Source: Elephas maximus indicus
Lineage: Eukaryota > Chordata > Mammalia > Proboscidea > Elephantidae
Reading direction: 5' to 3'
Length of the DNA stretch: 64,000 nt
NCBI RefSeq assembly: GCF_024166365.1
Contig: NC_064822.1
Span: 145,396,823 to 145,460,822, forward strand
Shown here: piece by piece, positions 1 through 11,375 of the stretch
Numbering within the stretch: position 1 is the stretch's first letter
Layout: every line of letters begins with the position of its first letter
Made by a program: the position numbers and the translations under genes
The notes under the pieces: model-generated
Told to the model about the DNA's origin: nothing
The model's database searches: none
What the model saw: only the letters and a program-made list of their open reading frames with translations

Positions 1-175
1 TGATTCCAACTTCAATGACCCCATGTGTGTCAGAGTAAAACTGTGCTATATAGGGTTTTCAAGGGCTGGTTTTTAAGAAGCAGAACACTGGGCTTTTCTT
101 CTGAGGAGCCTCTGGGTAGACTCCAACCTCCAACATTTTGGTGGGCAGCTGAGCACTTTAACTGTTTGTACCACC
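1..175 (-). repeat. AfroSINE (long variant), cut by window edge
   Basis: The minus-strand body ends at the tRNA-like head (rc of …ggtacaaacagttaaagtgc). The 3' tail runs off the window start. Confidence 0.75.
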
Positions 176-419
176 TGTACTATCACTAGCTTTACTGAAT
201 TGGCTGTTAACATTCCATTTCAATGATTAGATTCCTTGTACTAAGGATTGTGCATTTCAAAAACTAATAGAATGAGGCATGACCTTAGAACAACTAGAGG
301 TTCTGCAAAAAAGTTTGTAAAATAATCAACAGACCTAGAGATCTGCTTCCATAAAATTTTCAGCCTAGGAAACTCTATTGAGCAGTTCTACCCTGTTCCA
401 GGGCTTTCAATCAGTTTGT

Positions 420-600
420 TCCAGTTTGAACCTCTGCTGAGAATTTGCATTTCTACCCCAGATATTCTGAATCAGAATCTACGCTTTAACAAGCCCTACA
501 TGATTCTTATGTAGAATAAATTTTAAGAACCACTGCTTTACTAGTGCTTCTCAGAATTTGTTCCTAACCAGCAGTATTAGCATCGCCTGGGAACTTGTGA
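420..600. repeat. Two MER5-like hAT pieces, head to head
   Basis: 'gagaatttgcatttct…aagaaccactg' (about 440-535) and 'gcttctcagaatttg…gagaaacgcaaattctc' (about 543-618) resemble MER5A ends in opposite orientations. They are ancient and diverged. Confidence 0.5.
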
Positions 601-627
601 GAAACGCAAATTCTCAGCAGGTGTCAT

Positions 628-705
628 ACTGGAATGAACCGGTTCAAAGTACTGCTCCATCCCATAGGGTCACTGTGAGTTAGAATCGACTTGATGGTAC
701 ACAAT
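628..705 (+). repeat. AfroSINE 3' fragment
   Basis: Ends cccatagggtcactgtgagt-tagaatcgac-ttgatgg, the family tail. Confidence 0.65.
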
Positions 706-739
706 AATACTCTCTGCCCCACCATTTTTTAAATTTTGC

Positions 740-1085
740 TTCATTCATTCATTCACAAAAAATTTATTGAGCACCTACTGATTCAAGGATTGGAGACACA
801 GGGAAAAAATAGAAGGAGGTCCCTGCTCTCATAAAGCTATGTTCCATCCAGAAGAGATAGACAATAGGCAAGTAATCATATTATTTATAAATGAGATAAT
901 TTCACATGGTAGTAGGAACTATGAACAAAGTAAAATTACAGAGTGATGGGTGGGGGGAATGTTATTTTAGATAAGTTGAGGAAGAAAGTCCTCTTCAAGG
1001 AGGAGAGATTTGGGCAGAAACTAGAATATTGAGATGGAGGTGGCTATGCAAAACTACAAAAGAAGCATTCTTCGGGGCCAGCAGG
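740..1085 (+). repeat. Ancient LINE-like repeat ('attcattcattca…tttattgagcacctac' type)
   Basis: Shows the series 'tttattgagcacctactg', 'ccctgctctcataaagct', 'gacaataggcaagtaa' and 'ggaggagagatttgggcag', which is common in mammals. The same series recurs at 16.7 and 30.0 kb. The exact family name is uncertain. Confidence 0.55.
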
Positions 1086-1954
1086 GAACTGACTCATTCA
1101 CTGTACAAAGTGTTGTTTATGATGTCTGTTTGAATTCCATTTCAAATTAAAGGGGAAATGACTGCTATAACTATCAAAGCCCGATTCACTGACTAGGTCA
1201 GTCAGTACCTGTCCTGAGAACAGTGATAATTTGCATTTAATTGGTCACATTAATTTTCGTACCATTTAATTTCAGCAGACAATTTGCAACTGAGTCCAGC
1301 AAAATTTCCCTGTCAAATGTAGTATACAGAGGAGGGGAAGCTTCTGACTTATCATTCAAGTCATTCAGGGCCCAAACAACATTTTTTTTTTCCCAATAAA
1401 GTAATATAACCACTTCACTGTGCTGACTGAAGGCAATTCAGGACTTGGTCTTTCTTATAATTGCCCATTTCAAGAAGATTTGGCTGCCTACCATCTGCAG
1501 TCACATTTTGTCATGGAAATAATGCCAATTCCCCAACATCAAGCAACATAACTGTGACAGTCATGGACGGGAGAACATGTTCCCACCAATTGCTAATAGA
1601 TCCTTTGTGAAGCTGTTAGAATTTTTCTTAAGAGACATCACTTCCTACCATTAAAACTGGAGAACAAAACTCATTAATAAGAATGAGAAACTCATTTGGT
1701 TTTGGCTAAAAAATAAGATGAGAATGTGTTTCAAAAAGATGAAAGTCTAAATTTGAAAGGGAAAAATGGAAAAAAAATAAATGAAACCTGCCTCCAAAAA
1801 CTTTAGGCAAACTGTAATAGCAGAAAAATGGAAAACAACAAAGAATTAAGATCGTAAGTTTTAATGCAGTTTCTGCTATTATCCTATTATTGTTTGTACT
1901 TCTCATTTGATAGTATCGTGAATGAGAATTATATGGTATTTCCTACATCACAGG
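1086..1954. other. No recognised feature
   Basis: AT-rich sequence with short homopolymers (T9 at 1,381). No gene or nameable repeat seen. Confidence 0.5.
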
Positions 1955-2095
1955 TGTATAGTGCTCAGATGTCAGACATGGAGATCAGCTTCGGAAAGGT
2001 CACAGCCTTGGACACCCTTTGGAGCCATTCTGTTCTGTTAACACATGGGGTCTCCATGAGTCGGAATCAACTTGACAGCAATTAGCAACAACAGG
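1955..2095 (+). repeat. AfroSINE 3' part
   Basis: Contains 'cacagccttggacac' and the tail 'ccatgagtcggaatcaactt' followed by gacagcaattagcaacaac. Confidence 0.72.
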
Positions 2096-2893
2096 CGTGT
2101 TGTGACACATAAATAATGAAAAGTAAAATGTTATTAAGCTGCTTTCTGAATGAGGAGAGCATCTGGATCTTCACCTCACTAATTCTGAATGGTTCAATTA
2201 ATGAAAAGGAATATCTATAAAACATAGATTTATTACTTTCAAGGCCACACTATCACTTAATATGATGAATAACAAAGTTCTTCCAAGTAGAGGTCCTACA
2301 AGGATCTATAATTTAGGAATGTTTGTAATTAAGACCATTGCTTAAATGAAAAGTATGCTAGAGTGCTTATAAACATTCAATCATCTTTATTTCATAGATG
2401 AAATTTCCTTTATGATCTTATAACACATTTTTTTGCATTTGAATGCATTTAACAACATATAAAAATAAACTCTAGTGCCCATATTTCATCATTTTGAATC
2501 TCACGAATATGTGAATGTAAAAAAAAAATCAGTATTTATACTGGCCATGCTTTCAAAACTAAATTTAAGACAAGTATGAGTCACAAATATTGAAATTTTG
2601 AGGACCTTAAAATAATTTGTAAGGTGAATAGGTCTGACTATTGAGATGAGAATGCATCAAACCTCAGGACCCATAATTGCCAACACCTATATATTTCTTT
2701 TTTTTTATATTTTAGTTTTTAGGGCTTTGATCGACACACTCACGTTTTTGGTCAGATTGACATGCCCTTTCATAAATTCATATTTTTTGTATACTGCTCT
2801 GCCTCTGTAATTTTGACCCCTAGCTTCTTCACCTGATGAATTTTTCCTCATTCATTAAATCCCAAATGACTTTGTAACTATTTATGTTAAATT
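2096..2893. other. No recognised feature
   Basis: AT-rich intergenic sequence. A pyrimidine-poor tract at 2,690-2,710 is the only notable point. Confidence 0.5.
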
Positions 2894-3025
2894 TAGCTCC
2901 CATCTATTGAGTGGCTATTACTAAGTACCAGGCATTGGACTAAGCACTTTCCAAGCATCATCTCACTTATTATTTACAATAAGCCATGATATTTTCTAGA
3001 TAAGGAAATCCAATAAAGAGGTTAA
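2894..3025 (-). repeat. MIR SINE
   Basis: 'attgagtggctattactaag' then 'taccaggcattggactaagc', 'atctcacttattatttacaa' and 'gataaggaaat' follow the reverse complement of MIR. Confidence 0.7.
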
Positions 3026-3102
3026 AACAAGTATAGGTAGTCCCCTTACAAGAAGGTTCCATTCTAACTACTCCATCACAAGTCGACTCTGGCATAAGTC
3101 AA

Positions 3103-3786
3103 TGTCTTAGGCTGGGTCATCTAGATAAGCAAAACTAGTGAAGTGTATAAATATATATAGAGAGAGAGATTAATATTAAGGAAATGGGTCATAGAATGTC
3201 CCAAGTCCATGGATCAGGATAGAGGTGTCTCCTAATTCGTGTAGCTGCAGGGGTTAGCGAACCCAAGATCGGCAGCTTCGAAAGCAGGGTTCTTGCTCGC
3301 AGGCTGTGAAGATTGACGAAACATCGGCAGGCAAGGCTGCAAGGCTTCTCCTAATTCATATAGCTGCAGGGGTTGGTGAACCCAAGATCAGCAGGTCAGA
3401 GAGCAGGGTTTTTGCTCACAGGCTGTAAAGATTGACAAATTCCAAGATCTGCAGGCAAAGCTGCAGGTAAGCTGCTAGCTCAAGTACTAAGAACTGGTGG
3501 TCAGACAAACAGGAGCCAACTACAAAAAAAAAAAATAGGATCCCCCCCCAAAAAAATTTTTTTTTTTTTTAGGGCAGACAAAAGTCAAAATGTCCACTTA
3601 TATTCAGATGCAGGCCACACTCCCAAGGAAACTACCTTTCAGCTGATTGGCTACTCACAGCAGATCTCATCATGGGGGTTATCACACATCAAATCTCAAC
3701 AGGGAAGCAATCAAAACATTATACAACTGCCAGAACACTGAGAATCATGGCCCAACCAAGATGAAACATAATCTTAACCATCCCAG
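3103..3786 (-). mobile_element. ERVL/MaLR-type solo LTR (minus)
   Basis: Read on the minus strand it begins 'gggatggttaagattatg', passes 'ggttgggccatgattctcag' and ends 'cctaagaca', the MLT2/MLT1-like pattern. It holds an A/C/T homopolymer patch at 3,524-3,571 and an internal 119-base tandem duplication. Confidence 0.7.
3228..3465. repeat. 119-base tandem duplication inside the LTR
   Basis: 'tctcctaattc' starts at 3,228 and again at 3,347, each followed by 'tagctgcaggggtt', 'gaacccaagatc' and 'gcaggctgt' or 'acaggctgt'. The units differ by about 15%, so the duplication is old. Confidence 0.8.
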
Positions 3787-4002
3787 TAGAATCTCTCTCT
3801 CTCTTTTTTTTTTCATTATTATTGCCTTTTATTATCAGTATCTTTATAAAACCAATCTATTTGTCTTTGCGGCCAGCATGCGAATGACAACATCAACAAA
3901 TTACACACTGCAATGTTGTATGTAGTACACATTACTAACAATAAGATGTAAGTGTGATTCGTCATAATTCCATTAAGTCCTAAATTGCAGACTACCTATA
4001 CT

Positions 4003-5888
4003 CTTAAACTATCTATGGTAAAGGATCATTTTATTATTGCCAATCTATCATGGACCAAAACTTTTTAAAAATAAAAAAAACCTATGAAAATACAAACTCC
4101 AATTTATTTATTAGTTTCAATGGCCATAAAATTACTCTATCAATCACTCTAAAAGCTTATAAATGCTTACTCTACATTTCTGTACTTTTTCCTCCCTGAC
4201 TGATAAAACATTTCTCGCACCAGCTCTGATCCCAGGACAATACTTTGAGTAGCACTCTTTCAGCAACTTGTTAGTAAGTAGCAAATCAAGATTCTGTTGA
4301 CTTCAAGGTTTTGTTCTTAACTCTGAAGCAAAAAGACTTCTTTCTGTTCTTCGGGAATCTGGACTAAACTGCCAACAGGACCCCAAGAGAAATGCTTTTT
4401 CTCAGACACCATTTCACACTAAGACTTGCCTCATTTCCTGTCCCCAGTCTAACCCTTTCCTGGATGACTGAGAGTGGGAACATGAATTCCCTCTTAAGGA
4501 AACCCCACCCACAAGAGTATGGTCCTGCCATATGAATCAGCAGAACAAAACAGTGCCCTTCAGCACAGTCAGGTTATTTAATTTTAGATAACGCCACAAA
4601 TGAATCCTCAAATTTCTTTAAGGCAGTCCTCCAGATTGAGGTTGAAACCCACCAGAGTTTCCAGTTCTCGCTATGATCTCAGCTTCAAATTTCCTATAAA
4701 CAATTGACTGAAGGAGAACACCCACAGCTCTCTGAGAACAAGTAATAAATCTATAGTGCTGGACAGTTTAAAAAATTAACATTTCTCTCAGAGACAACCA
4801 AATCCTCCAAGGCCAGGTTCTACAAAAAGATAATTTACATTTCCACAGAGAACAACTGACTTCTTAGACCTGAAGCATCGGCATTCAAGTAATTTCCCTG
4901 ACTTTCTTCAGAATAATGTGGGGGATACAGTTTTACATTTTCAGCACTAAAAGAACCATTGTTGTGTGTGTGTGTGTTACCCAAATATTAAATGGGTAGT
5001 CTACCTCAAAGATAAATACAAGCGTCTAAAATTTAGAAGACAAAAACATGTACCACGTTTGTTTTTTTTTTTCCTAGTCTCTACTCACTAAGAATTTTTA
5101 AAAATCTTAAGTCTTGTTTCAACCAGAGTTATTTTAATTTGAAATTTAATAAACAGAGTCTGGATATTTCAGAATTTAATAACTTGTTATAAATACCAAT
5201 TTCTCCTTTCCCTTGAAATAGCTCAAGCCTGAAATAAACACTAGAATATATTTCTGGTATGTAATAGCATCATGATGGTGCATTCATTGTAATTCGCACC
5301 ACTGAATATTATCAAAGGAAGAAGGTAGGGTAGCAGATGCACCTAATTTGATGTGTCACTTGATCTGACACTTAATTCAGCTCTGAGAAGCTGTTGAATG
5401 CTACACTTACCTGTACAATTATGTCTGTGAGCATGCGGGTCTACATTTCAAATAGAAGACCAGCCCAGGGCTGCTACCTCTCCAATCATGACACATTTGC
5501 AAATAGTATGGGAGGAAAAGCTTCATTCTGAACTCTGGTTCAAAAAGCCATATGATGGCAACATATTATCATGGTGGTGGTCTTTAAAAGTTAAAAGTGG
5601 TACAACATGTTCCAGAATGTTCCTTTTTGATATTTTAATTCTATTTCCACTGCCTGGTTATTCCCAAAATGTTAGCCTAACCTTCTGTTTTTCTTTTTTT
5701 GTCTCCAGACTACTCTCACAAGACCTAAATAATTTCCTCCATCAATAAACAGTTACCTCTCAGTTACTTCAGATGGATTTTCTAATTTGTAGGTTATCTT
5801 TTTTTTTCTTCTTCTTCTTCTGCTTTGTGTCCTTTGCTATTTCAGTAACTGATTAACTTTTTCAGAGACCTAGTGGGAAGTCATATCT
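4003..5888. other. No recognised feature
   Basis: AT-rich sequence. A (gt)6 run at 4,962 and a (ctt)n pyrimidine tract at about 5,801-5,822 are present. No gene or nameable repeat seen. Confidence 0.5.
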
Positions 5889-7501
5889 ATAATTTGTTAT
5901 GATCCACACAGTCCAATGCCTTTGCGTAGTTAATAAAACACAGGTAAACATCTTTCGGGTATTCTCTGCTTTCAGCCAAGATCCATCTGACATCAACAAT
6001 GATACCCCTCATCCCAAATCCTCTTCTGAATCCAGCTTGAAGTTCTGGCAGTTCCCTGTCGATGTGTTGCTGCAACCATTTTTTAATTATCTTCAGCAAA
6101 ATTTTACTTGCATGTGATATTAATGATATTGTTCGATAATTTCTACATTCTGTTGGATCACTTTTCTTTGGAATGGGCACAAATATGGATCTTTTCGAGA
6201 AGGTTGGCTAGTAATTACCAATTTTCTTGGCATAAATGACTGAGCACCTCCAATGCTGCTGTTTGTTGAAACATCTTGATTGGTATTCGGTCAATTCCTG
6301 GAGCCTTGTTTTTCACCAATGCCTTTAGTGCAGCTTGGACTTCTTTGTGTATCATAAGTTCTTGATCATGTGCTACCTCCTGAAATGGTTGAATGTTGAC
6401 CAATTCTTTTTTGTACAGTGACTCTGTGTATTTCTTCTATCTCCTTTTCATGCTTCTTGTGTTTTTCAATATTTTGCCCATAGAATCCTTTGGTATTGTA
6501 ACTTGAGGCTTAAATTTTTTCTTCAGTTCTTTCTTCTTGAGAAATACTTAGCATTTTCTTTCTTTTTGGTTTTCTAACCCCAGGCCTTTGCACATTTCAT
6601 TATAATACTTTATTTTGAAATCTTCTGTTCAGCTCTTTTACTTCACCAGTTCTTTCATTTGCTGCAGCTACTCTATGTTCAACAGCAAGTTTCAGAGTCT
6701 CTTCTGACATCCATTTTGGTGTTTTCTTTCTTTCCTGTCTTTTTAATGACCCTTTGCTTCTTATGTATGATACCTTTGATGTCTTTCCACAATTCATCTG
6801 GTCTTCAGCCATTGGTGTTGAATGCATCAAATCTATTCTTGGGATGGTCTCTAAATTCAGGTGGGATATGCACAAAGTTCTACTTTGGCTCTCACGGACT
6901 TGTTTTAATTTTCTTTAACTTCAACTTTAACTTGCATATGTGCAATTAATGGTCTGATCCACAGTGGGCCCCTGGCCTTATTGTGATTGAAGATATTGAG
7001 CTTCTCCATCATCTTTTTCCACAGATGTAGTTGATTTTATTGTTATGCATTCCATTTTGTGAAGTCCATGTGTATAGTGACCATTTATGTGGTTGAAAAA
7101 AAGGTATTTAAAATGAAGAAGTCATTGTCTTGCAAAATTCTATCATGCAATCTCGATCTCTGGTGGTGTTTCTATCACCAAGGCCATGTTTTCCAACTAC
7201 TGATCTTTGTTTCCAGCTTTCATATTCCAGTTACCAGCAACTATCAGTGCATCTCGATTGCATGTTTGATCATTTCCGACTGCAGAAGTTGGTAAAAATC
7301 TTCAATTTATTCATCTTTGGCATTAGTGGTTGGAGCATAAATTTGAATGATAGTCATATTAACTGGTCTTCCTTGCAGGCATATAAATGTTGTCCTATCC
7401 CTGACAGTGTTATACTTCAGGATAGATCTTGAAATGTTCTTTTTGACAATAAATGTGACACCGTTCCTCTTCAGTTTGTCTTTCCCAGCATAGTAGACCA
7501 T
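5889..7501 (-). pseudogene. RTE endonuclease/reverse transcriptase remnant
   Basis: Separate open stretches at 7,307-7,501 (endonuclease N-terminal part), 6,600-6,875 (linker), 6,215-6,403 (RT start, KNKAPGIDRIP) and 5,887-6,180 (RT through motif A, YAKALDC for F/YxKAFD) lie in order on the minus strand but in shifted frames. The YADD motif lies in the non-inverted half (8,132-8,143). No full protein can be made. Confidence 0.85.
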
Positions 7502-7870
7502 ATGATTAATTCAAAATGGCCAATACCAGTCTATTTCATCTCACTAATGCCTAGGATATTGATCTTTATGCATTCCACTTCCTTTTTCACAACTTCCAAT
7601 TTTCCTAGATTCATACTTCCCACACTCCATGTTCTGATTATTAATGAATGTTTGCAGCTGTTTCCTCTTATTTTGAATTGTGTCGCCTCAGCAAATGGAG
7701 GTCCTGGTAGTTTTACTCCATCCGTGTCATTAAGGCCATTCTACTTTGAGGAGGCAGCTTTTTGCCAGTCATATTTTGAGTGCCTTCTAACCTGAGGAGC
7801 TTATCTTCTGGCACTGTATCAGACAATGTTCTTCTCCTATATGTGAGATTTTTCTGGCAATTTTTTTTCA
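5889..7870 (-). mobile_element. RTE LINE, inverted 5' half of a twin-primed copy
   Basis: On the minus strand this reads from the RTE 5' region (about 7,840) through endonuclease-domain remnants (MVYYAGKDKLKRNGVTF at 7,501-7,307 and the IIQIYAPTT block) to reverse transcriptase blocks (IPKKSDPTECRNYRTISL and ALDCVDHNKL, 6,180-5,889). It stops at the codons for NKLW, exactly where the plus-strand part at 7,872 begins, so the two are halves of one insertion. There are frameshifts and stops throughout. RTE LINEs encode an AP-type endonuclease and reverse transcriptase and move by target-primed reverse transcription. Confidence 0.9.
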
Positions 7871-7871
7871 G

Positions 7872-8729
7872 AATTATGAATAGTATTGCAAAGAGTGTGA
7901 ATTCCAGAAACTTAGTTGTGTTATTGAGGAATCTGTACTTAGACCAAGAGGCAGTTGTTTGAATAGAACAAGGGGATGCTGCATGGCTTAAAATCAGGAA
8001 AGGTGTGCTTCAGGATTGTATCCTTTCACCACACTTATTCAACCTGTATGCTGAGCAAATAATCGGAAAATCTGGACTATATGAAGAACACGGCATCAAG
8101 ATTGGAGGAAGACTCATTAAGCAACCTGCAATATGCAGATGACACAACCTTGTTTGCTGAAAGCTAAGGGGACTTAAAGCACTTACCATTGAAGATCAAT
8201 GACTACAGCCTTCAGAATAGATTACGCCTCAACATAAAGAAAACAAAAATCTTCACAACAGGACCAATAAGCAACACCATGATAAACGGAGAAAATATTG
8301 AAGTTGTCAAGGATTTCATTTTATTTGGATTCACAATCAACGTCCATGGAAGTGGCAGTCAGGAAATCAAAGAACGTATTGCATTGGGCAAATCTGCTGC
8401 AAAAGACCTCTTTGAAGTGTTATATAGCAAAGATGTCACTTTGAGGACTAAGCTGTGCCTAATTCAATCCATGGTATTTTTAATTCCTTCCATATTCATT
8501 ATGGATAATGAATAAGGAAGACCAAAGAAGAACTGATGTCCTTGAATTATGGTGTTGGAAAAGAATATTGAATGTACCATGGATTGCCAGAAGAACAAAC
8601 AAATCTACCTTGGAAGAAATACAGCCAGAATGCTCCTAAGAAGCAAGAATGGTGAGACTTTGTCCCAAGGACTTAGGACGTGTTATCTGGAGGAACCAGT
8701 GCCTGGAGAAGACATCATGCTTGGTAAAG
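7872..8729 (+). mobile_element. RTE LINE, non-inverted 3' half of the twin-primed copy
   Basis: The plus strand resumes at 'aattat' with the sequence following NKLW (…RNLYLDQEAVV…), then the RT catalytic YADD (tatgcagatgac, 8,132-8,143) and the thumb/C-terminal region. At 8,729 it is interrupted by a second RTE and resumes at 9,351. Confidence 0.88.
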
Positions 8730-9350
8730 ATTGAAGTTGCCAAGGATTTCATTTTACTTGGATCCACAATCAACAGCCATGGAAGCAGCAGTCAAGAAAT
8801 CAAAAGATGCATTGTATTGGCTAAATCTGCTGCAAAGGACCTCTTTAAAATGTTGAAGAGCAAAGGCGTCACCCTGAAGACTAAGGTGAGCCTGACCCAA
8901 GCCATGGTATTTTCAATCACATCATATGCATGTGAAAGCTGGACAATGAATTAGGAAGACCGAAGAAGAGTTGACGCCTTTGAAATTGTGGTGTTGGCGA
9001 AGAATATTGAATATACCGTGGACTACGAAAAGAACGAACAAATCTGTCTTAGAAGAAGTACAACCAGAATGCTCCTTAGAGGCAAGTATGATGAGACTGC
9101 GTCTTACTTACTTTGGACATGTTGTCAGGAGGGATCAGTCCCGGGAGACTGCTTGGCAGAGTACAGGGTCAGCGGAGAAGAGGGAGACCCTCAACGAGGT
9201 GGATTGACACAGTGGCTGCAACAATGAGCTCAAGCATAACAATCATTATAAGGATGGCTCAGGACCGGGCAGCATTTCGTTCTGTTGAGCATAAGGTCAC
9301 TATGAGTCGGAACCAACTTGACAGCACCTAACAACAGCAACAGCAACAAA
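8730..9350 (+). mobile_element. Younger 5'-truncated RTE nested in the older one
   Basis: The sequence jumps back from 'catcatgcttggtaaag' to the RT C-terminal coding region (attgaagttgcc…, already present at 8,297). It then runs cleanly to an RTE 3' end, 'gacagcacctaacaacagc', at about 9,340. It is closer to the family consensus than the host copy. The host sequence 'tagagggttagcgaaaatg' then continues at 9,352. Confidence 0.82.
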
Positions 9351-9525
9351 CTAGAGGGTTAGCGAAAATGAGGAAGACTCTGAATAAGATGAATTGACAA
9401 ACCTGCAACAATGGTTTCAAACAGCACATGTGAGGATGGCGCATGACCAGGCAGTGTTTGTTCTATTGCACACAGGGTTGCTATGAGCAGTAACCAATTC
9501 CATGGCACCCAAGAACAACAATAAT
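9351..9525 (+). mobile_element. RTE LINE, 3' tail of the older host copy
   Basis: This continues the sequence broken at 8,729 (tagagggttagcg… to ggcacccaagaacaacaat). It completes the older element's 3' end and shows that the 8,730-9,350 unit is an insertion, not a tandem copy. Confidence 0.8.
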
Positions 9526-10715
9526 AGGGGAAAAGTAAAATCAATCGTGCTGCTTATTATGAACTCTTACAAATTTGCAACTGAAACCAATGGTTAAAGT
9601 ACGATTTTTCTATGCAATGCCTTCACAACATTAGCACAGAGAATCAGAAGCTATCTGAACACTGATAAGCAACCCAGCAGTTTAAAATCATCCTGAGGCA
9701 ATTTTCAATGTTATGGTTCCTTTCTTTATAAGTAATTCTCTTCTCTGTAAAAAAAAAAAAAAAAGAAAAACTTTATTTTATTTTATTTTTATTTATTTTT
9801 TATTTTTTCTGTAGGTATGCTTAATTAGTCACTTATCTCGTATTTTTCCTCTCAGGGGAGTAGATCTTCATTTTTGTGTAGTAAAGATGTTTTAGTACTC
9901 TTTTAAACTTTTTACCAAGACCTCAAGGAACTTGCATCCATATCGTACTAGTTTGGAGCTTTTATTTGCAAGTAACACAACTCAATTTGAGCTAGTCCAG
10001 GCATCGAGGTTGATATATTAGAAAGATACAGAAGAGTCTCCCAGAATGAAAACAGCGTCAAACAAACACATCACGTCCAGGGTCGCTGGGGGCTAGAAAT
10101 GAAGAGTGTCCTGTAGCATCTCTACATTTTTCCTTCTTTCTAGATGTTGGCCTTGTTCTTTCAGGCTTTTTTTCATATAGAACAGACAGGATTACAGAGA
10201 CTTTAGAGTCATACCCTTAAAGGTCCATGACAGAGGGAAAAGAGAATTTTTTTTCTATAAGGCTCTCTTAGAAAATCTTGGGAGTGAAAATGTTGAATTT
10301 TACTGAGTCCTGTGTCAAAAACCTAAATATGCAGAGAAACACCAAAAATTAATATAACAGAATGTATTTATTGTGAGTAGATACAATCGACAGCAATGGA
10401 GTTGGAGATACAATTTGAATTGGGCAGAGTTAAGCTGCAAAGTAGCAGAAAGGCACTAGGAAGAAGGGATAGTGAAAATGGTTTATATAGGCCATTGGCA
10501 CATTAATTTCTTATAAGATAGCATCAGAACAAAGAACATATGCAGGACTTTAGGGTTGGTTGCTTGTAGAAATAGTCTCTAAGGGCATGCCATACATTCT
10601 CCAGTCAGACCCTGAGGTTCCTGTTCCTTGAAACTGGCTGCACTTATATAATTCTCTAAAAGAGCCCAATGCCTAAGGCAAAACAATCTCTGAGAAGCTG
10701 CTTACTAGGCTATTG
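9526..10715. other. Unassigned; A-rich and (ttttat)n tracts
   Basis: 9,748-9,810 is a simple A16 then TTTTA-type repeat. 10,330-10,715 and 10,903-11,375 look like parts of one older element that the AfroSINE at 10,726 interrupts; an LTR is possible but no diagnostic end was recognised. Confidence 0.4.
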
Positions 10716-10725
10716 TTTGACTTGA

Positions 10726-10892
10726 GGAGCCCTGGTGGAGCAGAGGTTAAGCATTCAACTGCTAACCATAATGTCAGCAGCTCAATCAACCAGCTGCTCC
10801 TTGGAAACCCTATGGGGCAGTTCGACTCTGAGCTATAGGGTCACTATGAGTAGAATTGACTCAATGGCAACAGGTTGGTTTTTCTTGGTTGG
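10726..10892 (+). repeat. Full AfroSINE with 10-bp target-site duplication
   Basis: ggagccctggtgg head, 'ctgctccttggaaacccta' body and 'gtagaattgactcaatggc' tail, flanked by tttgacttga at 10,716-10,725 and 10,893-10,902. Confidence 0.92.
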
Positions 10893-11375
10893 TTTGACTT
10901 GAAGGTGACTTTAGAAGAGCAGTTCCTTAAAGGCTTAAGGTCCAAAAGGACAATTAAGGGCAGATGATCTGAATGGGTCACCCTAATTCCATGGACCCAG
11001 AAATCTGGATTCTAGGAGAATTAAAACTGTTTCTCACCTGCGATACTAGAAAACAGCAATGATGAAAGAAATTCCCTCATCCTTTGTGTTCAGGAACATG
11101 GTTTGTGCAAATAACCACCCTTCTCATATGATTTAGATAAGACTCATGGGTGATCCCTTGTTTACCTATGACAATGCCAGACAATGACCCTCCAAATTCC
11201 CTTCCTTTCATAAATGAGTAACTAAATTGCTTATCCTTACTGATCAATCAGAAACAGAGTGCTTGTTAACCAAACCTCGGTTTAATATCTTGCTTTCCCC
11301 ACATGTCCCTGCACTTTGGCCCACTTTAGCCTAAACCAACATACTACCCTTCTTTAAGGGACCCTAATGGAGAAT

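Larger units (their letters stand above)
3030..4002. mobile_element. DNA transposon remnant with inverted termini, split by an LTR
   Basis: agtataggtagtc (3,030-3,042) and gactacctatact (3,990-4,002) are perfect 13-base inverted repeats bounding the block. The inner flanks (3,043-3,102 and about 3,790-3,989) are non-LTR sequence. The ERVL-type LTR at 3,103-3,786 sits inside. Mariner/Tigger type is possible, but no transposase is seen. Confidence 0.5.
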
